Below the pieces are notes generated by a model. The model had not been told where the DNA came from and searched no databases. It was given only the letters and a program-made list of their open reading frames with translations. Of a DNA stretch of 64,000 bases, positions 18,506 through 25,315 are shown in pieces; positions within the stretch are counted from its first letter, which is position 1, and the number at the start of each line of letters is the position of its first letter. Source of the DNA: Bacteroidales bacterium (GTDB taxonomy: Bacteria > Bacteroidota > Bacteroidia > Bacteroidales > UBA932); NCBI GenBank assembly GCA_017437125.1, contig JAFSBV010000016.1:1-64000 (forward strand), written 5' to 3'. The position numbers and the translations under genes were made by a program.

Positions 18506-18522
18506 AGACGGACTTGAACCAT
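18502..18522. repeat. tRNA T-arm-like fragment at the left edge of the island
   Basis: On the minus strand this reads GATGG-TTCAAGT-CCGTC, a fully pairable T arm with a 7-base loop, followed by TCTACCA. Bases 18510-18521 (GGACTTGAACCA) are identical to 22860-22871 in the T arm of tRNA-Asn at the other end of the accessory region, in the same orientation. It may be an attachment-site scar. An alternative is a weak terminator hairpin (GATGGT/ACCATC) for the upstream dehydrogenase. Confidence 0.4.
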
Positions 18523-18807
18523 CTATTTCTTAAATAAATCCGAGTGAGTGCCAGTTCTTACCAAATTAAGAATATGAAGTTCTCCCTCATCTTCCTTACT
18601 ATATATCAATAGCCAATCAGGTTGAATATAGCATTACCTGAATCCTGCAAGTTTGCCTGTAAGGTTATGATCTTTTCGTTCAGCTGGCAAAGGAATGTCA
18701 TTAGCAAGGTTGAAGATCACTTCATTGAGTTTGTCTTCCGGAAGTTTTCTTCTCCTTGCAAGTTTCAGATCTTTCTTGAACTGATGCGTAAATATTATCT
18801 TTCTCAT
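18523..18807 (-). pseudogene. YafQ-family type II toxin gene interrupted by one stop codon
   Basis: Read through, the frame gives a 94-codon protein of the RelE/YafQ mRNA-interferase type: MRKIIFTHQFKKDLKLARR at the start, HNLTGKLAGFR in the middle, then CYIQPDWLLIYSKEDEG and RTGTHSDLFKK at the end. Codon 58 (18634-18636) is TAA, exactly where family members have an acidic residue (FRECHIQPDWLL in typical YafQ); one base change, GAA to TAA, explains it. The remainder is open and intact. The start lies 1 base after the antitoxin stop, the usual operon layout. The truncated 57-residue product lacks the catalytic C-terminus, so the toxin is probably dead. Confidence 0.85.
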
Positions 18808-18808
18808 A

Positions 18809-18994
18809 TTACTTGACGCTTGCTAAGTAATCCTCGAATGATTTGCACCTTGTTACCTTGCCTGTTTTCAGCTCATCAATAGCATTGAGCGTGCTGTCAT
18901 TAGCTTCATTGATAACACCAAGACTACGCAGGTACTCTACAAGACCTCTTCCAGCCTTGGTTCTTTCATTTACTGTAATTGTATAAGTTGCCAT
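18809..18994 (-). CDS. antitoxin of a YafQ-type toxin-antitoxin pair
   Basis: A 61-residue protein starting MATYTITVNERTKAGRGL, with an NERTKAGRGLVEYLRSLGV N-terminal helix and a C-terminal CKSFEDYLASVK tail. This is the small antitoxin type that precedes RelE/YafQ-like toxins in Bacteroidales. The ATG at 18994 is preferred over a TTG two codons upstream. It stops 1 base before the toxin start. A promoter at 19024-19054 is likely shared and autoregulated. The gene is intact although its toxin partner is interrupted. Confidence 0.8.
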   Translation of the reverse strand: MATYTITVNERTKAGRGLVEYLRSLGVINEANDSTLNAIDELKTGKVTRCKSFEDYLASVK

Positions 18995-19023
18995 AATCAA
19001 AGTGTTTTAATGTACCTCTGATA

Positions 19024-19054
19024 CAAAAATAACTATTCTGTTGTTACCAAGCAA
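19024..19054 (-). promoter_or_regulatory. promoter of the toxin-antitoxin operon
   Basis: On the minus strand TTG (19052-19054), a 20-base spacer and TATTTTTG (19024-19031) match the Bacteroidota consensus. An imperfect palindrome GTTGTTACCAAGCAAC (19040-19055) overlaps the -33 element and could be the antitoxin operator. Confidence 0.55.
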
Positions 19055-19225
19055 CATTTCATTGCGATGACTTTGTGATAGTGATGCACTATGTATGCCA
19101 AATCTGATGATTAGAAAAGCCTGATCTTTGCCATCCAATCTTTTCTCAATTCCATTTTGCTTGACCTTCTGTACTTCATATAATGTGGAATATGAATTTA
19201 TGTTTCACTCAAAAATTATTGAATT

Positions 19226-19414
19226 ATGGATAGCAAGAAATTAAAGAAAAGAAAGAAGCTGGCAAGCAGGCCAATGAGGATTTTCGAGGAATTGAACAGA
19301 CCTGTCACTTACATTCTCGATGATGTAAAGGAAACGATTATCACAGAAAATACCTACAAAGCTATCCCTTACAATGTCTTAAAGACCTATTTTTTACCTA
19401 AGGGATGGTTCTAG
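19226..19414 (+). CDS. small hypothetical protein
   Basis: A 62-residue ORF, strongly basic at the N-terminus (KKLKKRKKLASRP), with a more ordinary second half (EELNRPVTYILDDVKET) and the end YFLPKGWF. I do not recognise a family. It is AT-rich like the rest of the island and is closed by a symmetric terminator 4 bases after its stop, which supports a real transcript. No clear promoter or ribosome-binding site is seen. It could also be the remnant of a longer mobile-element gene. Confidence 0.45.
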   Translation: MDSKKLKKRKKLASRPMRIFEELNRPVTYILDDVKETIITENTYKAIPYNVLKTYFLPKGWF

Positions 19415-19418
19415 AACT

Positions 19419-19460
19419 AATTAAGCCAACTTACCGTTGATTGGGTAGGTTGGCTTAATT
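19419..19460. terminator. bidirectional terminator between convergent genes
   Basis: Arms 19419-19435 and 19444-19460 (starting AATTAAGCCAAC) pair over 17 bases with one G-U, with T-rich flanks on both strands. It separates the plus-strand small ORF from the convergent surface lipoprotein gene. Confidence 0.85.
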
Positions 19461-19479
19461 ATTTTGTGTAATTTAGATT

Positions 19480-21045
19480 TTATTCCTGAACACAGCGGAT
19501 AGATAAGCCGGACGCCTGGTAGTTATCACTGCAAATTAATACGTTTGTATCAAGGAAGTAGAGAAGATATGCGTATTTTTTATCCGGTCTTGAAGACCAA
19601 TAACTACCACTTCCATCTCTACTATCTGCATAGGCATCATAGCCACGAATATTACCGGAAGCAGGAAAGAAAACGCGCGAAACTGAAGTCGAATAAGCCT
19701 TACTTCCACTGAACCAATAACCGTGCTGACCTTCATTTGTAGTCCAAGAGGAATAATTTGATATCAGATTGTTCATCTCTGAATAAGTGGGTACGCGCCA
19801 ACCCTTAGGACAAGGATCATATTCAGTCTTTACTGGCGTAGATTCTGTACCACTGTTCCATAATGCGTCATTCTGTGGATTAACCGAGACATAATCAGAT
19901 TTATAAAACTTATCTGAATTTGACTCAGACTGATAAATAGATAGAGAGACAGGACCTGAGACAATTGTAGGAGATGAAATGTCCGAATATGTCTGGCCTA
20001 AGGCACCACCATAGAAGAAACCATTATATCCCTGACCATACCTTCTACCCCACTGATAAAGTTTACCGTACTTATAATCAGTTTCATGGTAACCACAGTT
20101 TACTGGAGCCCAAACAACTCCGTCTATCTCAACACCCGGACCACGATTAACATCATATTCATCAATATAGTTTCGTAATAAATTAACTTCTGCAATCAGT
20201 CTGTAAGCATTTCCAGCATCTATTTTTTTACCAATAAGACTGGCGTTACTAGTCGTTTCGTCATCAAAATAAATAGTAGCAGTAAGTTCGCTATCAGTCA
20301 AATCAACAGGAGCCATCATAAAATAGACTATTACTTTTTCATTTGCTTCTGTTGTTGTAACGTTATTAAGAGCAATCTCGAGGGTATTTGACTGTGTAAC
20401 AGCAGTTATCGCAGGTGTATCAGCTGTTAAATCAATCGTTCCTGTTTCTGTGAATTCAGTTGAGCTACTCAGAACAACCTTAGTTAATGCAGAAGGTTCA
20501 GGAACAGTGATTGTCAGCTGTACCAAAGCGCCCAAATGCTGCATATCAAATGCAACTGCACCGTTTTCAGGTGTAGAAACTCCGGCAGCCATGAAGTCAT
20601 ATGCTCCTATATGGTCTGTATTAGCATTACCATTCTGAGCCTGACCAACATAGCTTACAGGAATTGCAGTCAGATCTCTATTATCATAAACATGCGGATA
20701 ATATGCTGCATATTTTGCAGATGACTTAAGAGCCCATCCTCCGCCTGAGAATGTTGCAGTCTGAGTTCCTGCTCCCTCATCCATTGCAAATGAAACCTGA
20801 TCACCTTTGTCAGGGAAGATTCCGATTACATCATCTTCATCCCATGTGAAGGATGCTCCACCATCTCCTATTGTTACAGCTGAACGAGTCTCACCATCAA
20901 ATATGAAATCTTTACCTGTAATGCTAAGTTCTTGAAGTAGTTCGTTATTAGAGCTTTGAGCGTTTTCTGAAACCTCCAATTCAGCACAAGCAACCATTGT
21001 TATTATTACTAACAATGGAGCTATAAAATGACAAATTGTTTTCAT
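19480..21045 (-). CDS. fimbrillin-like lipoprotein with C-terminal FISUMP domain
   Basis: Surface lipoprotein of 521 residues. A signal with lipobox (IITMVAC) is followed by a fimbrillin-like (Mfa-like) beta-rich region, about 30-300, with the typical GETRSAV...FTWDEDDVIGIFP opening and the MQHLGALVQLTI strand. The C-terminal part (about 320-521) is a FISUMP-type domain: WAPVNCG, LYQWGRRYGQGY, PCPKGWRVPTYSEM, a YWSSRPDKKYAYLLYF strand and the final LSIRCVQE. Such proteins are surface-exposed or fimbrial-tip candidates; the ligand is unknown. It is preceded by a small peptide gene 29 bases upstream, likely in one transcript. Base composition is AT-rich relative to the core. Confidence 0.85.
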   Translation of the reverse strand: MKTICHFIAPLLVIITMVACAELEVSENAQSSNNELLQELSITGKDFIFDGETRSAVTIGDGGASFTWDEDDVIGIFPDKGDQVSFAMDEGAGTQTATFSGGGWALKSSAKYAAYYPHVYDNRDLTAIPVSYVGQAQNGNANTDHIGAYDFMAAGVSTPENGAVAFDMQHLGALVQLTITVPEPSALTKVVLSSSTEFTETGTIDLTADTPAITAVTQSNTLEIALNNVTTTEANEKVIVYFMMAPVDLTDSELTATIYFDDETTSNASLIGKKIDAGNAYRLIAEVNLLRNYIDEYDVNRGPGVEIDGVVWAPVNCGYHETDYKYGKLYQWGRRYGQGYNGFFYGGALGQTYSDISSPTIVSGPVSLSIYQSESNSDKFYKSDYVSVNPQNDALWNSGTESTPVKTEYDPCPKGWRVPTYSEMNNLISNYSSWTTNEGQHGYWFSGSKAYSTSVSRVFFPASGNIRGYDAYADSRDGSGSYWSSRPDKKYAYLLYFLDTNVLICSDNYQASGLSIRCVQE

Positions 21046-21074
21046 GGATTTATGTATAATATTGGTTTAACAAC

Positions 21075-21212
21075 TTAGTCATCCCAGCCCATACCAGGAA
21101 TCGTTATATCTGGATCGTCTTTTTCAGATCCTTGCAAAACAGCTTGTTCTAGTTCTAGATTGATAACTTCTGCTTGTGGAGTTTCATAAACCACAGAAAG
21201 ATTCTCCCTCAT
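21075..21212 (-). CDS. 45-residue peptide upstream of the surface lipoprotein
   Basis: A 45-residue ORF, MRENLSVVYETPQAEVINLE..., with a basic-to-neutral start, a YETPQAEVINLELEQAVLQGS core and an acidic, glycine-rich tail ending GMGWDD. Short peptides with a Y-E-x-P-x-A-E-V-I-x-L-E core are common just upstream of fimbrillin/FISUMP-type lipoproteins in Bacteroidales; their job is unknown to me. There is no signal peptide. The frame is open further upstream to an ATG at 21497, but the codon content there does not look coding, so the short start is preferred. Confidence 0.6.
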   Translation of the reverse strand: MRENLSVVYETPQAEVINLELEQAVLQGSEKDDPDITIPGMGWDD

Positions 21213-21670
21213 AATTATTTTAAAGCTATGCCATCCAGTTCCCTGAGAGTAGCGGATAAAAAAGAAGGTGTGGGAACTTATTGCTTTACCCAATTGATGA
21301 GGCTTCTCGCATTGCCCTTGCTGTTGGATAAAGCAATAGCCCACACCAATGGATATGTATGAACCCACTACGGGCTGTACAAACCAAAGATGTGATGCTA
21401 TTGCTACCATCTTCACAGCAGAGAAATTTTGCGAGAATTTCATCAATGAGGATGATTTCAATAACACCTTTGTGTTCAAAATGTTCTTCCTTGCCATTGC
21501 TGGATCGGAATTGTGACAAAGGTAACAAAAAGATGTGATATTGTATAAATTCCCAATTTTAATTTTCTGAAATGGCTGGTAGATTTTCAAGGTCACCCTG
21601 TATAAGAGAAAAATTTCCGAAAAATCTACCAAACCTTAAATCAGAACGTCAGACATTCAAAAGTCTGTAA
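21213..21670. other. leader and decayed sequence, no clear gene
   Basis: This is the 5' region of the peptide/lipoprotein transcript. A plus-strand stretch ending at a TGA near 21515 reads DAIATIFTAEKFCENFINED before it, a gene-like composition but with no start and no recognised family. Both strands are open over parts of the region, so I cannot decide which, if either, was coding. Confidence 0.4.
21517..21524 (-). promoter_or_regulatory. -7 promoter element for the peptide-lipoprotein pair
   Basis: On the minus strand TACCTTTG is a full consensus match. It lies about 305 bases upstream of the 45-residue peptide gene, implying a long leader; no good -33 element was found. Confidence 0.45.
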
Positions 21671-21889
21671 TATCTTCACCTGTCTCAGACCCAAGTATCT
21701 CTTGGTAATGGCTACGGAACTGTGGTTGAAGAGTTCTATCAGCTGGATAAGTTTATTTTTGCTCCCGTAAGTGTCGAACTATTGAACCTGTGGAATGATT
21801 TCCGTAAGGTTGTTAAATTCATCGATGAAAACCCTTGGGTCAAGCCTATGTTGGCGAGGATTCAATCAGATAAAAACAGAGGGGGTTAG
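21671..21889 (+). pseudogene. truncated coding remnant of unknown family
   Basis: An open frame of 72 codons between stops, without an ATG near its beginning, reads GTVVEEFYQLDKFIFAPVSV, then ELLNLWNDFRKVVKFIDENP and WVKPMLARIQSDKNRGG before TAG. The amino-acid pattern (charged helices, few rare residues) looks genuinely protein-coding, so this is probably the 3' end of a lost gene. The family is not recognised. Confidence 0.4.
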
Positions 21890-21927
21890 ATAGTTCTGTC
21901 CATTAGGACAGGCAGGTCTTGACTACA

Positions 21928-22080
21928 TTACTTCTTGATACCCCAATATCTTCTGTAATGTGCGCAGACATGCTCCCACTTGCCAAGGCGGAATCGCCAA
22001 TAGGCTCTTACGCGGACAAGGATAGGGTAAACCACCTTTACGACTACCCTAATCTCTGAGGAATGCATTCTTTTGTTCAT
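21928..22080 (-). CDS. 50-residue basic ORF behind a structured leader
   Basis: Encodes MNKRMHSSEIRVVVKVVYPI followed by LVRVRAYWRFRLGKWEHVCA and HYRRYWGIKK: a basic, aromatic-rich peptide with no signal sequence. A second in-frame ATG at 22089 would add three residues. It is preceded by a consensus promoter (22237-22266) and a leader of about 150 bases whose 5' end can pair with both candidate start codons. The promoter, the leader and a conserved-looking W/R pattern argue for a real gene, but I do not recognise the family and it is short. Confidence 0.55.
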   Translation of the reverse strand: MNKRMHSSEIRVVVKVVYPILVRVRAYWRFRLGKWEHVCAHYRRYWGIKK

Positions 22081-22232
22081 AGTGTTCATAAATTAGTCGC
22101 TGTAAGAATGATTCTGAGAGATTGGTGGGAATACCGTATGTTACGCCCCTCTGTTAGGTTTGGGGTAAAAGAAAAGACATCATTGGGGTGATGTCTAATC
22201 TTAATGGGTTGCGACTAATGAACCCTATGAAC
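22075..22232 (-). ncRNA. structured leader RNA sequestering a start codon
   Basis: On the minus strand the first 22 leader bases (22232-22211) pair with 22100-22075: 8 + 6 + 7 base pairs, interrupted by one mismatch and a 4-base bulge. The 3' arm contains both AUG-AAC start contexts and the 5' arm two GUUCAU repeats. Inside lies a hairpin AGACATCA/TGATGTCT (22196-22175) followed by TTTCTTTT, which looks like an intrinsic terminator, and a second C/G-rich hairpin near 22166-22140. This suggests attenuation plus start-codon occlusion. It could instead be a retron- or element-end-like structure. Confidence 0.55.
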
Positions 22233-22236
22233 ACTG

Positions 22237-22266
22237 CAAAGGTATGAAGTTTTTTCATATCTGCAA
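22237..22266 (-). promoter_or_regulatory. promoter of the structured leader
   Basis: On the minus strand TTG (22264-22266), a 19-base spacer and TACCTTTG (22237-22244) are a full consensus match, placing the transcript start at or just before the 5' arm of the leader stem. Confidence 0.7.
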
Positions 22267-22539
22267 TAACGAAACTATAAATTATTAGTACGTCTGAAAT
22301 TTAAGCGCCGGCAGGCGATTCATGTATAGCGTAGGGAATAATATCTGCACATGACCGCATTGGGGCTATGTTTCAAATCTGTGAACTCCCTTAGTTTCTT
22401 CCCCATATGGTAAGCATAGAAACCCATACGTCAGTGTCGTACGTGAAGTTTCTTTGATTGGTTGAGGTCAATATTTTTTACTACTCTTTCTGTACTTTTC
22501 GTACTTACCAACTATTTATAAGTAAAGAGCATAAATAAT
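22267..22539. other. gene-free accessory sequence
   Basis: About 270 bases between the divergent leader promoter and the next small ORF. I see no open frame, tRNA, strong palindrome or known element here. Confidence 0.5.
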
Positions 22540-22728
22540 ATGGAATACAAGAGACAATACAGAGAGTTAGACCAAGAAATCAAAGATAAAATCAGTCAGT
22601 CGTCAAAGAATAAGCCTAAGTCATTCCAACATCGTCAGCATATATCGCAGGGGATGACCAAGTATTGGCAATCATTCCCATCAAGACCAACATCAACAAG
22701 TGGCGACTCTACCACTTATCAAGGTTGA
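22540..22728 (+). CDS. small NUMOD3-like hypothetical protein
   Basis: A 62-residue basic ORF: MEYKRQYRELDQEIKDKISQ, then SSKNKPKSFQHRQHISQGMT and a Ser/Thr-rich tail. The repeated I-S-x-S-x-K-x-K-P pattern followed by H-R-x-x-I-S-x-G-M resembles NUMOD3, a DNA-binding motif found in homing endonucleases and some phage or mobile-element proteins. No nuclease domain is present, so it may be a stand-alone motif or the surviving piece of a larger gene. No promoter was assigned. It lies between the structured leader and tRNA-Asn, in the accessory island. Confidence 0.5.
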   Translation: MEYKRQYRELDQEIKDKISQSSKNKPKSFQHRQHISQGMTKYWQSFPSRPTSTSGDSTTYQG

Positions 22729-22810
22729 GTTTTTGGTTATTTAATGACTCTGTCGATGAACGATTTTCTGTTTATATTTGACTTAAAATCAGTGGGTTAT
22801 AAGGAAAAAA

Positions 22811-22842
22811 AGGACAAACCCTCAATTTTGAAGATTTGTCCT
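22811..22842 (-). terminator. intrinsic terminator of tRNA-Asn
   Basis: On the minus strand an 8-pair stem AGGACAAA/TTTGTCCT (arms 22835-22842 and 22811-22818) is followed by six or more T, 3 bases after the tRNA CCA end. Confidence 0.9.
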
Positions 22843-22845
22843 CCG

Positions 22846-22922
22846 TGGCTCCCGAACTTGGACTTGAACCAAGGACCCTCTGATTAACAGTCAGATGCTC
22901 TAACCAACTGAGCTATTCGGGA
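22846..22922 (-). tRNA. tRNA-Asn (GTT anticodon), CCA encoded
   Basis: Minus strand: acceptor TCCCGAA pairs with TTCGGGA, discriminator G, then encoded CCA (22848-22846). The D arm reads TAGCTCAGTTGGTTAGAGCA, the anticodon stem-loop CTGACTGTTAATCAG gives GTT, and the T arm is GGTTCAAGTCC. Its 3' end faces the accessory island. Confidence 0.97.
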
Positions 22923-22961
22923 ATTTGTTGTCTCAAACGCTGTTCTTATCGTTTGGGATTG

Positions 22962-22992
22962 CAAAGGTAGGCAATTTTTTTAAACCTCCAAA
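22962..22992 (-). promoter_or_regulatory. promoter of tRNA-Asn
   Basis: On the minus strand TTTG (22989-22992), a 19-base spacer and TACCTTTG (22962-22969) match the consensus, 40 bases upstream of the tRNA. Confidence 0.75.
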
Positions 22993-23021
22993 CTTTTTCG
23001 CGAAAAATTTGAAAAAATTAA

Positions 23022-23029
23022 TATCTTTG
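23022..23029 (+). promoter_or_regulatory. -7 promoter element of the HU-domain gene
   Basis: TATCTTTG, a full TAnnTTTG match, 49 bases before the gene start; divergent from the tRNA-Asn promoter. Confidence 0.6.
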
Positions 23030-23078
23030 TATCGATTTCATGAAATAAACGGCTTTTTGCCCTCCAAAATCTGCTTCT

Positions 23079-23942
23079 ATGGATATAGATCTCTTATCAA
23101 AGATGGTCAAGGAACTCATTCTTGACAATGACAGAGTTGTTCTGCCCGGTCTTGGCTCATTCGTGGCTGAGATCGTTCCTTCGACATTTTCCGATAAAGG
23201 ATACACCATAAATCCTCCGTACAGGCGACTGTACTTCAGATCCAAGCCGGACGAAGGAGAGATACTGATCCGTTTCTATGCAGAGAGCAATAATGTGGAA
23301 ATGCATCTTGCAGACCGCATCATCAGGGATTTTGTGACTGAACTCAAGTCTCTTCTCTTTTCCAGAAAGAATGTGGTTTTCCCTGGTCTGGGCCGATTGA
23401 GGGCAACGAAAGAGAATAATATATTCTTTGTCGCGGATGAGGATCTCGACATTTATCCTGCAGGATTCGGACTTGAACCTGTTTCATTGAAGACCCATCA
23501 GGAAACGAGGGAGGAGGTAAAGGCCGCTGTAGAGGGGCTGAAGTCCGTGCTCGCACATCCGATGCCGGAGCCTGAAGCAGAGCCTGAAGCAATGCCCGAA
23601 GCAGAACCGGTGGCAGATGAAAAACCGTCAGCAGTGGCTGAACCGGAACACGGGACATGTCAGGAAATCAGACCGGAACCGGCAATAGAATCAGAACCGG
23701 AAGTCGTTACAGAGCCGACAGCAGAGCCTGAGGCCGATCCGGAAACGACGGTCGTGGAAAAGGATACGGAGTCTGCAGGCAGGAATGTCAGAAAGATATT
23801 GATCACAATCGTCTGCGTCATAGCTGCTGTCGTACTTCTTCTTCTGGTTGCATTGGCCATAGTCGGAAGAGTAAATCCGGACTTTGTTGACAGATTCCTT
23901 TATACTCCGGAGGAACTTAAGATTCTAAACCATATTTTGTGA
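23079..23942 (+). CDS. HU-domain protein with C-terminal membrane anchor
   Basis: A 287-residue protein. The N-terminal part (about 1-145) resembles tandem HU/IHF-type folds of the bacterial CCDC81-like kind: DRVVLPGLGSFVAE near 20 and RKNVVFPGLGRLRA near 95 are the two repeated V-x-x-P-G-L-G turns. A Pro/Glu/Ala-rich linker with repeated E-P-E-A units covers about 165-225. A transmembrane helix (ILITIVCVIAAVVLLLLVAL) near 240-262 is followed by a short tail. Relatives often carry a C-terminal SPOR domain, absent here. It could link nucleoid or cell-wall processes to the membrane. The thioesterase gene follows after 1 base. Confidence 0.8.
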   Translation: MDIDLLSKMVKELILDNDRVVLPGLGSFVAEIVPSTFSDKGYTINPPYRRLYFRSKPDEGEILIRFYAESNNVEMHLADRIIRDFVTELKSLLFSRKNVVFPGLGRLRATKENNIFFVADEDLDIYPAGFGLEPVSLKTHQETREEVKAAVEGLKSVLAHPMPEPEAEPEAMPEAEPVADEKPSAVAEPEHGTCQEIRPEPAIESEPEVVTEPTAEPEADPETTVVEKDTESAGRNVRKILITIVCVIAAVVLLLLVALAIVGRVNPDFVDRFLYTPEELKILNHIL

Positions 23943-23943
23943 G

Positions 23944-24678
23944 ATGATAAAATACACAGAAAAACATACCATACCTTGCTATGATACGGATGCATCCTGG
24001 CGTTTGAAACCGACATCATTCATGAATCTTGCTCAGGAAGCAGCCGGCCGCCATGCCGTATATCTCGGATTCGGATATGATGACCTGATAAAGACAAATA
24101 CTGCCTGGATACTCTCCAGGGTGCATGTGGAGTTTGTTGACACTCCGAAATGGAGGGAGAATATAACTCTCAACACATGGCACAAGGGTCTGAACCGCAT
24201 CTTCTTCCTGAGAGATTTCCTCCTGACTGATGACGATGGCAATACAAGGGTCAAGGCTACGACTTCGTGGCTCGTCCTCAATCTCGAGACACGCAGACTG
24301 GTACGTGATCCGAAGCTTATGGAAGAAGGCACTGTCTGCCATGAAGATGTCATCGAGACTCCTGCTGACAAGGTTCAGATGCCTAAGGACGTCGAAGCCG
24401 AACTTGTAAGAAGACATACAGTCTCATATTCTGATATCGATACGAACGGACACACGAACAATGCAATGTACATGCAATGGTCTATGAATTCAGTAGGCTA
24501 CGATATCACGTCATCTCGTCCGGTTAAGGAATTTACGATAAATTTCAATCATGAGACAAAGGCAGGGGACGTTGTCGATATCTATAGGGCTGTCGTGGAG
24601 AAGGAAGATAGCCTTCATGTATTCGTTGAGGGACGTGTCGGTGATGCCTCATCCTTCTGTGTCGAAATAGTTTTCTGA
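23944..24678 (+). CDS. acyl-ACP thioesterase family protein
   Basis: A 244-residue two-hotdog-fold protein of the acyl-ACP thioesterase family, which releases fatty acids from acyl carrier protein. The first hotdog begins IPCYDTDASWRLKPTSFMN. The second carries the catalytic-type motif SDIDTNGHTNNAMYMQW (near 162), with Asp, Asn and His in the order expected for the family. It is packed between the HU-domain gene and the Nudix gene and probably cotranscribed. Chain-length preference cannot be read from sequence. Confidence 0.92.
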   Translation: MIKYTEKHTIPCYDTDASWRLKPTSFMNLAQEAAGRHAVYLGFGYDDLIKTNTAWILSRVHVEFVDTPKWRENITLNTWHKGLNRIFFLRDFLLTDDDGNTRVKATTSWLVLNLETRRLVRDPKLMEEGTVCHEDVIETPADKVQMPKDVEAELVRRHTVSYSDIDTNGHTNNAMYMQWSMNSVGYDITSSRPVKEFTINFNHETKAGDVVDIYRAVVEKEDSLHVFVEGRVGDASSFCVEIVF

Positions 24679-24682
24679 TGAG

Positions 24683-25270
24683 ATGGTCGAACTGATATAC
24701 CCATATGACATAGCGCCGGTGGTTCCCGCACCGACGGCCGAATCCACTGCTTCGAGACCGAAAGGCGGTGAATGGTTTCCTGTCGTTCTTCCAAGCGGTC
24801 TTGTTGTAGGACGCTCTACCCGCGAATACTGCCACAGCGGAGCCAAACCTCTGCATCCTGTGATACACATACACATAATCGACAGGTATTCCCGGATATA
24901 TCTTCAGAAAAGGTCGATGAAGAAGGACATACAGCCGGGCAAGTGGGATACAGCTGTCGGAGGCCATGTGTCTTACGGGGAATCGTTGATGGAGGCTGTA
25001 TATCGCGAGGCTTATGAGGAACTTCATTTCACTGATTTCAATCCGGTTCATCTTGAAACATATGAATTCGAATCTCAGATAGAGAGGGAAATGGTCAATG
25101 TCTTTGCTGTCGTAGGGTCATATGACCTTCACCCTGATCTTGATGAGGTTGACGAAGGACGCTGGTGGATCCTGGAGGACATTGATGCCAATATCGGAAA
25201 GGGCGTTTTTACTCCGAATTTCGAAAGCGAATTCCAGATGATACGAAAATCTTTGCTTGCATTGCTTTAG
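24683..25270 (+). CDS. Nudix hydrolase
   Basis: A 195-residue Nudix protein with the box G-x5-E-x7-REAYEEL in GGHVSYGESLMEAVYREAYEE-L (about 96-117), which binds Mg for pyrophosphate hydrolysis. The layout (N-terminal extension, HPVIHIHIIDRYSRIYLQKR strands, then KWDTAVGGH) is that of IPP-isomerase/YfcD-like Nudix enzymes, so either a nucleotide-sugar type substrate or isomerase-like chemistry is possible. It starts 4 bases after the thioesterase stop. Confidence 0.9.
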   Translation: MVELIYPYDIAPVVPAPTAESTASRPKGGEWFPVVLPSGLVVGRSTREYCHSGAKPLHPVIHIHIIDRYSRIYLQKRSMKKDIQPGKWDTAVGGHVSYGESLMEAVYREAYEELHFTDFNPVHLETYEFESQIEREMVNVFAVVGSYDLHPDLDEVDEGRWWILEDIDANIGKGVFTPNFESEFQMIRKSLLALL

Positions 25271-25279
25271 ACAATTGAT

Positions 25280-25312
25280 TACATTTGTCTTTGATATGAT
25301 AAAACAAATGTA
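25280..25312 (+). promoter_or_regulatory. possible promoter with overlapping inverted repeat
   Basis: TACATTTG (25280-25287) matches the -7 consensus; TACATTTGT is repeated inverted as ACAAATGTA (25304-25312), ending 3 bases before the glycosyltransferase start. It may be a promoter with an operator, or a weak terminator of the preceding operon. Confidence 0.4.
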
Positions 25313-25315
25313 GCC

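Noticed and set aside
18634-18636. Recoding or read-through of the toxin stop
   Set aside because: The codon is TAA, which is not used for selenocysteine or pyrrolysine, and no frameshift or recoding signal is seen; a nonsense change is simpler.
21075-21632. Long minus-strand frame upstream of and including the 45-residue peptide
   Set aside because: The upstream codons do not look protein-like and run through the predicted promoter; the short ATG start fits known peptide length.
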